36,845 nucleotides of DNA from Franzmannia pantelleriensis (GTDB lineage: Bacteria; Pseudomonadota; Gammaproteobacteria; Pseudomonadales; Halomonadaceae), in NCBI RefSeq assembly GCF_900102875.1, contig NZ_FNGH01000019.1, positions 25,996 through 62,840 of the forward strand, given 5' to 3'. Position 1 is the stretch's first letter. Every line of letters starts with the position of its first letter. Under the pieces are notes generated by a model. It was not told where the DNA came from, ran no database searches, and was given only the letters and a program-made list of their open reading frames with translations. Position numbers and translations under genes: made by a program. Positions 1 through 6,687 of the stretch are shown here, piece after piece.

Positions 1-317
1 CGCAGCGAGAGGCGCCACAGCGCGGGGCGGATCACCAGCGTGTAGAAGGTGCGGCGATGGCCGCGGTCGCCGCGGCTGAACTCGGCGGCGATGCCGTGCA
101 CGCGGCGCAGCGCTTCGCCGTCCTGCCAGAGGGTCAGGGTCAGCTCGCGGTCGAGGAAGGCCTCGGGGCTGAGGTCGGGGTCGCGGCTGGCGAACTCGAC
201 CGCGAGGCGGAACGGCGCCGAGAGCGACTCCTCGAGGGTGAAGTCGAGCACCGCCAGGTCGAGGGCGTCGTCGCTGGCCAGGGCCAGGGTGAACTGCAGT
301 CCGGTGGCGTGGGCCAT
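1..317 (-). CDS. vgrG: Type VI secretion tip protein VgrG, N-terminal part (cut by window edge)
   Basis: About 105 residues are visible, starting MAHATGLQFTLALASDDALD and running off the left edge. The pattern of a beta-rich N-terminus, a 'PFRLAVEFAS' strand, 'DREL..TLWQDGEALRRVHGIAAEF' and 'TFYTLVIRPALWRLSL' is the gp27-like start of VgrG/TssI spike proteins. These form the trimeric tip of the T6SS tube and carry effectors. The ATG at 315-317 has GGAG six bases upstream. hcp lies upstream on the same strand, the usual partner for an orphan hcp-vgrG cluster. Any C-terminal effector extension cannot be seen. The family call is firm. Confidence 0.88.
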   Translation of the reverse strand, partial: MAHATGLQFTLALASDDALDLAVLDFTLEESLSAPFRLAVEFASRDPDLSPEAFLDRELTLTLWQDGEALRRVHGIAAEFSRGDRGHRRTFYTLVIRPALWRLSL

Positions 318-477
318 GGGTCGCTCCAGGCAAGTGATAAAGCAGCGCCACCCGGGAGGTTACTGCTCACCGGGCAGCGCGCAAGCGCTATGGCGTTACT
401 GTGTTGAATCGCTGACACGAGATATGGGCAATCGCTTACATATGCTGATGCCAGGACTCTCTGCGAGCCCTGGCATC

Positions 478-625
478 AGGTCTTGCACGAAAACGGCCTG
501 CGCTCGGCCATGCGGCGTTAAAAAACGGCTCAAAATGCTCATTTACACCCACGTAAACTCCGCTTTTTTGCCGTTTTTTGCCTTGCCTGACCTTCGCTCG
601 TCGAGTTTTCGAACAAAACCTGGCA
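478..625. repeat. Large imperfect inverted repeat between hcp and vgrG
   Basis: The left arm (about 478-546) and right arm (553-625) are imperfect reverse complements around a six-base loop, ACCCAC (547-552). The innermost part pairs TTTAC with GTAAA. Further out, AAAAAACGGC (520-529) pairs with GCCGTTTTTT (570-579). The outer arms share GGT-TTG--CGAAAAC. Together these could fold into a cruciform or a long RNA hairpin. It lies in the 374-nt gap between hcp and vgrG, where no gene is seen. It may be a dispersed intergenic repeat; copy number elsewhere cannot be judged from this window. Confidence 0.6.
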
Positions 626-634
626 CATCGGCAA

Positions 635-683
635 GGCATGGCGGGGCCCGGGTTGCGAGCCATCGGGTGAGCCCCGCCATGCC
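635..683 (-). terminator. Strong hairpin downstream of hcp
   Basis: GGCATGGCGGGGC (635-647) and GCCCCGCCATGCC (671-683) form a perfect 13-bp stem. It begins 8 nt past the hcp stop codon. The 23-nt loop can itself pair (CCCGG with a CGGG). No clear U-run follows on the minus strand, so it could be a processing or transcript-stabilising hairpin that sets hcp above vgrG as well as a terminator. Confidence 0.55.
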
Positions 684-691
684 CTCGAGGC

Positions 692-1210
692 TTACGACTC
701 GAGCGGGGCGCGCCAGTCGTCAGAGCCTGAGGTGCCGGCCACGGTGTGCTCCCAGTCGATCTTGCGGTAGGAGAGCGAGACGTCCATCAGCTGAGTGAAC
801 TCAGCGCTGTTGGCGTCCTGGGCGTGGGGCATGCGCAGGTTGATGTCGACGATGGTGGCATCGGTCAGGCTGGTGGTGAAGAAGTGCTCCTGCTTGCCTT
901 CCACCGAGGTGCGGTACCACTTCAGCTCGACCTTGGGCAGCATCTCACCAGAGGCCAGGGCGTTGTACATCAGCGGCACGGCCTTGTTGAGGGCCACGGT
1001 GAAGATGAACGGCTTGTGGGCACGCTGGCCGGAAGGCTGGCCGGACTGCGGGTCGGTGGGCACGGTCACGACGTGCTTGAATTCCTGGACCAGCATCTCG
1101 TCTTCGTGGCCTTCGACGTAGATGTTGCCGACGGAGTCGGGGGTGAAGGCGCCAGCGGTGATGTTGCCCTGGGTCTGGCCTTCGATGCTGATATAACACG
1201 GTGTAGGCAT
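692..1210 (-). CDS. hcp: Type VI secretion tube protein Hcp
   Basis: This is a 172-residue protein starting MPTPCYISIEGQTQGNITAG, the characteristic Hcp/TssD beginning. Its length matches the family (about 160-172). It continues with 'DEMLVQEFKHVVTVPTDPQSGQPSGQRAHKP', 'FTVALNKAVPLMYNALASGEMLPKVELKWYR' and 'QEHFFTTSLTDATIVDINLRMP', the beta-barrel strands of the hexameric ring. Hcp rings stack into the T6SS inner tube and chaperone effectors. The ATG has AGGAG seven bases upstream. No sheath or baseplate genes are visible, so this looks like an accessory hcp-vgrG unit. It would be expressed from its own promoter upstream of 1210. Confidence 0.95.
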   Translation of the reverse strand: MPTPCYISIEGQTQGNITAGAFTPDSVGNIYVEGHEDEMLVQEFKHVVTVPTDPQSGQPSGQRAHKPFIFTVALNKAVPLMYNALASGEMLPKVELKWYRTSVEGKQEHFFTTSLTDATIVDINLRMPHAQDANSAEFTQLMDVSLSYRKIDWEHTVAGTSGSDDWRAPLES

Positions 1211-1763
1211 GGGTCTGCTCCTGCTAAGTACTGTACAAATGGCTGCGCGGGTAAATCACTGCGTTGCGCGGTGCGCGAAATCCTCACCTAGTACCGCATA
1301 GGCTCCGGTTGACTCGCAGCCTTCGGCTTCTCGCCCCTTCGGGACCAGCCTACGGCTGTTTGTCGCTTCGCTCGGTTCTGTGCTCCGGGCGCCTTGTGCT
1401 TCACTCCGCTCGCCAATTTGTTCAGCACTTGATTGACGGAAAAGTTGGTGAAACGTCCGGCGGACGCTTCTTATAGGGCAGCCTTTATGCCAAAAAACTG
1501 ATAATGAAGTATATTCAATGACTTATGATTCTTTACCGCGCTAAAGCTAAGAGTAGTTAGGCAAGATCTTGCCCGGGGCGAGCAAGATCTTGCCCAGCGG
1601 GCAAGAAATTGCCTAAATTCACTTAGACCAAGAAAGATTATGTTAATACGGACACCAAGGATATCTATGTCAATTGTGTCCAGTTAGGGTGTCAGAGCTG
1701 AGATCAGCTACTTCGGGTTGACTCATATGCTCACCATGTCAAATATGGAGCATTCTAGGGGTT
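1211..1763. other. Intergenic region between hcp and the defence island
   Basis: No gene is supported here. Positions about 1310-1430 hold GC-rich DNA with several short hairpins (AGCC-TTC-GGCT, CCC-TT-CGGG, AGCC-TAC-GGCT). After about 1490 the composition shifts sharply to AT-rich, marking the probable left boundary of the island. Three related palindromes lie at 1560-1613 (listed separately). The hcp promoter must be in the first 100 bases or so. No convincing recombinase attachment site was recognised. Confidence 0.5.
1560..1613. repeat. Three clustered palindromes of GGCAAGATCTTGCC type
   Basis: GGCAAGATCTTGCC (1560-1573) is a perfect palindrome. GCAAGATCTTGC (1582-1593) is the same palindrome, followed by CC. 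GGCAAGAAATTGCC (1600-1613) is a variant. Centre spacings are about 21 and 19 bp, close to two helical turns. This suits cooperative binding of a dimeric protein, but no adjacent promoter or intact gene explains it. It sits at the composition break that marks the island edge. Confidence 0.7.
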
Positions 1764-1772
1764 GTGATGCTC

Positions 1773-1892
1773 ATGGAGCTCGCCACAATTCGTTACAACG
1801 ACACAGCGGTCTCGTGGACCGTGCTCAATCATGATGGTGGTACCGTCGACCCTCTGCGTGACTGGATCGTCCATCTTGAGGAAACCAACCTC
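1773..1892 (+). pseudogene. 5' fragment of a probable tyrosine recombinase (integrase) gene
   Basis: The frame reads MELATIRYNDTAVSWTVLNH, then 'PLRDWIVHLEETNL', and then loses any family resemblance. The pattern of a short beta-like opening and a 'DWIVHLE' helix just before the expected 'SPNTxxAYARHL' segment is the N-terminal (SAM-like, phage integrase) start of many tyrosine recombinases. Only about 40 residues remain, and the catalytic domain is gone. At about 1892 it joins another gene fragment in a different frame. The start could also be GTG 1764 or ATG 1767. The family call is from memory of pattern only. Confidence 0.4.
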
Positions 1893-2082
1893 GGCGGTCT
1901 CAAGTTCCAACTCCAAAGCCTCAGTTTTACTAGGTCGCGACAACGATTTTACTAGTGAGCAATTTTTTGACTTCGAAATAATTCGTCGGAAATATGCAAA
2001 TATGCTCGATATCATGACCTATGAAGATCTACTCCGCAGGCTAGAAAACATCATCTTCATGATGAAAACTGAACGGCACTGA
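1891..2082 (+). pseudogene. 3' fragment of a probable DUF4263 (Shedu-like) nuclease gene
   Basis: In the frame through 1891-2082 the peptide contains KASVLLGRDNDFTSE, then 'FEIIRRKYANMLDIMTYEDLLRRLENII' and a stop. This matches the C-terminal end of DUF4263/SduA proteins: a 'vviGR...elseeq' strand-loop followed by 'ieilTYDeLler'. Shedu nucleases are single-gene anti-phage defence proteins. No start codon or upstream nuclease core is present; the preceding DNA belongs to the recombinase fragment. The remnant is therefore a non-functional tail that keeps its native stop codon. The assignment is a recollection of the family pattern and needs a profile search. Confidence 0.42.
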
Positions 2083-2226
2083 TAGCAACTCGCCAAGGTT
2101 TGGATTGATATCCCCTGCAAGTGGATTCAATGCTTCCCAGGAATTCTCTTCGACCGGTTCAAAGGGAGTGTTAAACACAATAACTGTTCCACGTAAGCAG
2201 TCAAGAGGAGAGCATTCTCCACTCAT
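2041..2226 (-). CDS. Small hypothetical protein downstream of the protease
   Basis: This 61-residue ORF starts MSGECSPLDCLRGTVIVFNT and ends at a TAG. AAGGAG lies 8 bases before its ATG, one of the better ribosome binding sites in the island. It follows the serine protease on the same strand, 51 nt from the protease stop, so co-expression is likely. Upstream and in frame, ATGGCCTTTGATAAA... (2239-2271) encodes 10 residues before a TAA. The ORF may therefore be an internal restart of a longer gene broken by that stop. Its 3' end overlaps the DUF4263 remnant in antisense and may be truncated there. I do not recognise the family. Confidence 0.45.
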   Translation of the reverse strand: MSGECSPLDCLRGTVIVFNTPFEPVEENSWEALNPLAGDINPNLGELLSVPFSFHHEDDVF

Positions 2227-2279
2227 TTCATCATCTCCTTATTTTAGATTTACAATTTTATCAAAGGCCATCGAGAATA

Positions 2280-3266
2280 TTATAGCAGACGATGACGCTC
2301 AAGGCACGATTCCGTATCATCTTCTAAACTACAAGCAAGCTCTAAAACCTTGTCAGGTCTTTCTGTCGTCGCGTCAGTTAAGTGTGAGGCCGGATCAAGA
2401 ACAGTGCAAGGGGCATCTCTATAATTATCAATAGCTTCAACAAACATATAAGAAGGGATGAATCTCAATATGTTGTTTCCGCCGCTGACAGTAATCCCTG
2501 CGAGCTTAATTCCTGAATCATTTTCGTATATTGAGTAAACCGGACCACCACTCATCCCATTCAATTGTTCATGACTAACTGGAGGGTCATAACTCATAAA
2601 TAGGCACCCCTCTTCGTTATTATGGTACATACCTACCACATGGTCGATATTATGTTGAAAATGGACATGGTCCGATCCAGATTCTTCGTCATGAAGATAC
2701 TCATTTTTATGCCTTGGGAAACCTGAGGCCACTAAGACTTGGCGATCAAAAAAACCATTTTTGCGCATAATAACTTCCTGATCATTAAGGTCTAGAAAGA
2801 CTGATGGAAGATTACGCATAGCATACATAACAATATTGTCTGCAAACTCAATTAAGACAACATCACTAGCATCAATACTGGGATGTTCGTTAGAAGATAT
2901 TGCTCCAATATCCCACATCCTTCTTGCCATAAAAAAGCTTCCAAGGACAATGTCTCCCGAATCCTCTCTCTGTATATTTGGTTGATGATGAGCTGGCACC
3001 CATATAGGAGATTCTGTGCGCCATTCTTCGGGGTAAATATGATTGGTGATATTGTGCTTCGCTGTCAAAAGGAAGTATCGATAATCCTTATAGACCAAGA
3101 TTCCCGCACCGAATCCACTTATACCCTCCGCGTAATAGTACCCTCTCTCCTCTATCGTTTGCGTAGAGAAATTAAATACCATCCTCCTTGTTGATCTTGC
3201 TATATAGCTATCTATGGAATAGATGAACGCCTTCAATATCTGGTCTTCGGTTGCAGACTTAATCAA
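2280..3266 (-). CDS. Trypsin-like serine protease (S1 fold), island-borne
   Basis: This 328-residue protein carries a trypsin-like triad: His71 in 'FLLTAKHNI', Asp135 in 'SDVVLIEF' and Ser239 in 'NGMSGGPVYS'. 'GFGAGILVYKDYRYFLLTAKH' is the typical strand leading to the catalytic His. No signal peptide or membrane segment is visible, so it should be cytoplasmic, as are trypsin-like proteases of defence loci. The start is TTG at 3264-3266 behind AGGGGGAG, only 2 nt away; no in-frame ATG lies upstream. The DNA is much richer in AT than the CBASS genes, which suggests separate acquisition. It is not one of the four standard CBASS proteins, and its substrate is unknown. Confidence 0.8.
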   Translation of the reverse strand: MIKSATEDQILKAFIYSIDSYIARSTRRMVFNFSTQTIEERGYYYAEGISGFGAGILVYKDYRYFLLTAKHNITNHIYPEEWRTESPIWVPAHHQPNIQREDSGDIVLGSFFMARRMWDIGAISSNEHPSIDASDVVLIEFADNIVMYAMRNLPSVFLDLNDQEVIMRKNGFFDRQVLVASGFPRHKNEYLHDEESGSDHVHFQHNIDHVVGMYHNNEEGCLFMSYDPPVSHEQLNGMSGGPVYSIYENDSGIKLAGITVSGGNNILRFIPSYMFVEAIDNYRDAPCTVLDPASHLTDATTERPDKVLELACSLEDDTESCLERHRLL

Positions 3267-3456
3267 TGCTCCCCCTAATCATCTCATAGCACTTTATGTT
3301 TGACTGATATTGTAGAGATAGGCCAAGATTCTTAACCAACACCCAGGATTTTTTTATCTAAAAGCACTCCCACTCTACCGTACCTTAGCCACTTTCTCTA
3401 ATTTTATCATAACTGCTTACTGAGATAGCAGTCTCCGCTTGGGAAAATCTTGGGCA

Positions 3457-4587
3457 TCACCATGAAAGAGCCGGCACAAAGTTTCCCTTCACAAAATCCC
3501 ACATTTGAATCTGAGGAATGACCTTGGGTAGAACGCAACGGCCCATTTCGACGGCCAGTGATGCGGGCAAAGCAGGCAATACATGCAGTTTTGCAAGTCG
3601 ACCGTAACGCTGATGAAGTTCGGCTTGAAAAGCTCGCCATGCCTTCACGAAATTATGTTGTACCTCTTCGCTGTCTACTAGCGATGTAGATGGAGTTGGC
3701 ACCGTAAAGGTTGACAGTGACACTCCCGGTAGAGCCCGAGTGACATCCTCAGGCCTCACGACGCCAGATATGCTAAAAATAACGGCTAGCTCTTCTACTT
3801 TTCCCTCTGGAAATGTATAGGTGAAGGTTGGTGATGGTGTAGCGGGGTTGGTAGGCCAGTCCCATTTGTCCAGGGGCCCTCGCTGAGGTTGATGCACCGT
3901 AACTGGTACCCGGTCCCCAATAAGGGCGCCTATGTAAGATAAGGCCGGAATCTGCGCGATCGCGAATATGTCCAAGTGATGAGTTTCCCGATCCGCAACA
4001 CGGCGCAGGAGCGTATTTATCGTGTCGTCGATATACTGCTTGACTGTCTGCCAATATAACGGGGCATCCTCGGTGCAAGGGATGTGATTGAGATCAATGA
4101 CCTCTTCCGCATGTGAAGGAAAGCGGGTGTAGTCAGTCTTGCGTAGCACAGCAGCTCGGGCAGCGTTGGTGGGGATTGAGGTGAATGTCCGATTTACTCG
4201 ACCAGTGACAATAAAGGGCACACTGCGTTTGACATTGGTCGCATCGTAGAGCCGCTGTACATGCTGCTCATGATCACGCTTCATACTCTGGAGTCGTGCC
4301 TCTGAATACTCTGCTTCTAGCTTTCTCTCATCAATGGTCTTATGACATCGCGCGCAGCATAAAATGAGATTTCCAGGGTCGCGCGCTAGCCCAGCCGAGC
4401 GCGCCTTGTCCCCACGCGGCCCCTGCTCACTATCTCCGATAATGTGGCAAAACTCGCCCAACACCACGCGCTGTCCTGTCAGAAAATTGTGGTCTATAGG
4501 CATATTGCAGCCACGAAATTCGCATCGGCCGCCTGAGAGCACCCAGAGGTCTCGCCTAACATCCGCAGGGATATGTGTTTTAGACAT
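3457..4587 (-). CDS. cap5: CBASS effector Cap5: HNH endonuclease with SAVED sensor domain
   Basis: In this 376-residue protein the N-terminal HNH domain (about 10-95) has C22-x4-C27, H48 in 'EFCHII', N73 and C78-x2-C81-H82 ('CARCHKTID'). These are a zinc-supported HNH nuclease core. The SAVED domain (about 160-376) includes 'HHLDIFAIAQIPALSYIGAL' and, near the end, 'LHVLPALPASLAVEMGRCVLPKVIPQIQMWDF', where the cyclic oligonucleotide binds. In this family ligand binding drives oligomerisation and indiscriminate double-strand DNA cleavage. Its ATG overlaps the cap3 stop by 8 nt, implying translational coupling. It is the last gene of the CBASS operon, 190 nt before the protease gene. All key residues look intact. 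Confidence 0.93.
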   Translation of the reverse strand: MSKTHIPADVRRDLWVLSGGRCEFRGCNMPIDHNFLTGQRVVLGEFCHIIGDSEQGPRGDKARSAGLARDPGNLILCCARCHKTIDERKLEAEYSEARLQSMKRDHEQHVQRLYDATNVKRSVPFIVTGRVNRTFTSIPTNAARAAVLRKTDYTRFPSHAEEVIDLNHIPCTEDAPLYWQTVKQYIDDTINTLLRRVADRETHHLDIFAIAQIPALSYIGALIGDRVPVTVHQPQRGPLDKWDWPTNPATPSPTFTYTFPEGKVEELAVIFSISGVVRPEDVTRALPGVSLSTFTVPTPSTSLVDSEEVQHNFVKAWRAFQAELHQRYGRLAKLHVLPALPASLAVEMGRCVLPKVIPQIQMWDFVKGNFVPALSW

Positions 4588-5095
4588 CGTTTAGCTCCCA
4601 TGACCAACACCCCAAAAATTCAAGAGGTGTTCGCTGCAGCTGCGCCCAACAACCTACTGCTTCGGTGCCGACAATGACAAAAAGCAGCCCTCCACCGGGA
4701 TAAACGTCCCTCCGCAAGGCACGCTCCCAATCCGACAGATCTACTGATGAAGGCGTTGGCACTGCTTCGGGATGAGTGTGCCAGAGTCCAAGATAGGCGC
4801 CAGTCTGCGCGGTGCTCCACCAATAGCTCTGCACCTCCCAGTGATGCCGCTCGGATCGAAAGAAACCGAAGCGGCTCCGCCTGTCTCCCCTGCCAGGCCT
4901 GGTTAGGGCCTCGACCAGGCCCGTACCATCTGCGCGGAGTAGTCTCCCCATCAAGGTGCCACCCGCTTCAGGGGTATCTACTGTGGTTTGCCGATAGCAA
5001 TACAGTTGCTGAAGCACTTCCTCAGCCAGAACCAGCTGCCAGCCACTCTTCGTACTCAACAGCAGCCGTTGAGACGACTTCAGGAACTGCAACAT
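4580..5095 (-). CDS. cap3: CBASS Cap3: JAB/JAMM isopeptidase
   Basis: This is a 171-residue JAMM metalloprotease. The zinc site is E43 in 'TPEAGGTLMG', then H106-T-H108-P and, after ten residues, D119 ('HTHPEAVPTPSSVDLSDW'), the classic E...HxHx10D motif. In type II CBASS, Cap3 cleaves the conjugates made by Cap2 and so removes the cyclase from its targets. The gene starts 16 nt inside the cap2 coding end and its own end overlaps cap5 by 8 nt. All motif residues are present, so it should be active. Confidence 0.92.
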   Translation of the reverse strand: MLQFLKSSQRLLLSTKSGWQLVLAEEVLQQLYCYRQTTVDTPEAGGTLMGRLLRADGTGLVEALTRPGRGDRRSRFGFFRSERHHWEVQSYWWSTAQTGAYLGLWHTHPEAVPTPSSVDLSDWERALRRDVYPGGGLLFVIVGTEAVGCWAQLQRTPLEFLGCWSWELNDV

Positions 5096-6687
5096 GGGCA
5101 GTCTCGGTGGGCAATAGGTTCGTTTGGCGGAAGATTTCGGCAGCGTTCATGCCAGCGCGTGACACTCAGCCCCTCAGCGATTGCGGCGGCTGGATCGCCA
5201 GCCCAGCAGCGGTAACCAGTGGTGCCTGCCAATACCATTTTGCAGACGTGTAGTGCGGTTTCGGTGGCATGTAGCGCGGAATACGGCACGAAACGACCAC
5301 CGCAGCCAGTTAGATTCCGGCTCACTTGCTGCCCGGGAATCAGGAAGGCCACGCGCATATCCGGCCGCGAACAGCCTACATCGGTGAACAGACATTCCAA
5401 GCAGCCAGATACGCCGGCCTTACTGGCTATTACATGTCCACCCAGGCCCAAAGGTTCCAGCCAACCGGAGACCAGTCGCTGGGACCAGCACTCGGCAAAC
5501 GCCTGCTGAGTAATTTCTCGCTCCAGGGCCAGTTGGCCGGTTGTCAGGACAATAGTCTGGCATACTTGGCGTCGTGCAGGATCACACAGCCACTGTTCTG
5601 CTGTACCAGTGAAGGTGTGTACCAACAAACCAGGGTGCTTTATCTCAAGCTCATGCTTCAAAGCATAAACCTTGCGCTGGCCAACACTGTTACGCCCCAG
5701 TATGTGACGGTAAATATTGTCATAGCTGAAATAATCGAAGTCGATCAAGATCAGCTCATCAATCCCAGAAGTAGCCAGTTGCTCCGCAACTCGAGATCCC
5801 AAAGCTCCGCAGCCGATAATGGCGACACACTGTTTCACTTGGCTTACGCCAGTTCTGGCGAGAAGATAATCTCGCCAAGCACGTTGAACTCCAAAGGGAT
5901 GTACCCGGGTCAGCTTCGCATGACTACCGCTGCGCACCGTCGTAAACATCACGCCGAATAGACTCTCGCCCTCAGTGCGGGCTTGTGCAAAGAGAAAAAT
6001 GTGTGAGCCATGCTGCTTGCTAATATGTTGTGCAACCGGTCCAGCCTGATCGATCAGGTTTTGTAGCCAGCCATTTTGAAGCAGCTCACCGTTGGCGGGA
6101 GGCATGACCGCGGACGCAATGGGTAAAAAATGCACCTTGCGTCGCGGCGTCTTGGCGTCAATGCCTATACCTTGGTCCAGCGCTAAGATCCTTGCCCTCT
6201 TCGAGTGGATCTGTTGCACTTGAGCATAAAGCTGATTCTCCGCCACTGGTGCTGTAGCTAACGGCACCATGTAGCAATCAGGAATGGAGTGCCAATAGCC
6301 CTCGAATTCATCTAACAGGGCTTGAAAATCTCCAGCGTGCTTTTTTCGCAGGGAATCCTCCAGGACGGCAACTGCGCGTGCGACAGCAAACGCGACAACA
6401 TTCTCCACGTTGGTCGGATCAAAACCTTCACCCTCATGATCCGAGTAACATATACAGCCGGTATAGCTGACATGTGCCAGCCCTTCCCCTTCCGCCGGCG
6501 CCGCAAGAAATATTGAGGGCAAAACAGTCAATGGTAACTCAAACGTTACCTTCAGGTGCCAAGCCACACTATCAGTCGCGACGAGCTCAAAAGAGTTTCT
6601 GCCCCTTTCTAGGTTGAGCGGAGCTGTCGCGTTGGCACCGATAGAAGCCAAGGCTGCGGTCAACGCTTGATCAATAGGTACATACAT
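5080..6687 (-). CDS. cap2: CBASS Cap2: E2-E1 fusion ligase (ThiF family)
   Basis: This 535-residue protein has two parts. The N-terminal E2-like domain (about 1-140) has 'HVSYTGCICYSD', with C78 or C80 as the likely transfer cysteine. The C-terminal adenylating E1/ThiF domain (about 280-535) has the nucleotide loop 'AIIGCGALGSRVAEQL', then 'LILIDFDYFSYDNIYRHIL'. C429/C432 and the C-terminal C530/C532/C533 suit a zinc site, and C439 or C461 may be catalytic. Cap2 conjugates the C-terminus of the CD-NTase to cellular molecules to prime it. The ATG at 6687 overlaps the cyclase stop (TGATG); a GTG at 6690 is the alternative start. Confidence 0.92.
   Translation of the reverse strand: MYVPIDQALTAALASIGANATAPLNLERGRNSFELVATDSVAWHLKVTFELPLTVLPSIFLAAPAEGEGLAHVSYTGCICYSDHEGEGFDPTNVENVVAFAVARAVAVLEDSLRKKHAGDFQALLDEFEGYWHSIPDCYMVPLATAPVAENQLYAQVQQIHSKRARILALDQGIGIDAKTPRRKVHFLPIASAVMPPANGELLQNGWLQNLIDQAGPVAQHISKQHGSHIFLFAQARTEGESLFGVMFTTVRSGSHAKLTRVHPFGVQRAWRDYLLARTGVSQVKQCVAIIGCGALGSRVAEQLATSGIDELILIDFDYFSYDNIYRHILGRNSVGQRKVYALKHELEIKHPGLLVHTFTGTAEQWLCDPARRQVCQTIVLTTGQLALEREITQQAFAECWSQRLVSGWLEPLGLGGHVIASKAGVSGCLECLFTDVGCSRPDMRVAFLIPGQQVSRNLTGCGGRFVPYSALHATETALHVCKMVLAGTTGYRCWAGDPAAAIAEGLSVTRWHERCRNLPPNEPIAHRDCPCCSS

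Noticed and set aside
1264-1476. 70-codon plus-strand frame upstream of hcp
   Set aside because: It lies over short hairpins in the hcp upstream region and has a Leu/Arg/Ser-rich peptide without motif; more likely non-coding.
1650-1700. GGACACC...GGTGTC short inverted repeat as an IS end
   Set aside because: Arms are only six or seven bases and there is no transposase or target duplication, so the evidence is too weak.
1755-2015. 86-codon minus-strand frame across the recombinase/DUF4263 scar
   Set aside because: The plus strand shows family-like motifs in the same DNA; this frame shows none and lacks a ribosome binding site.
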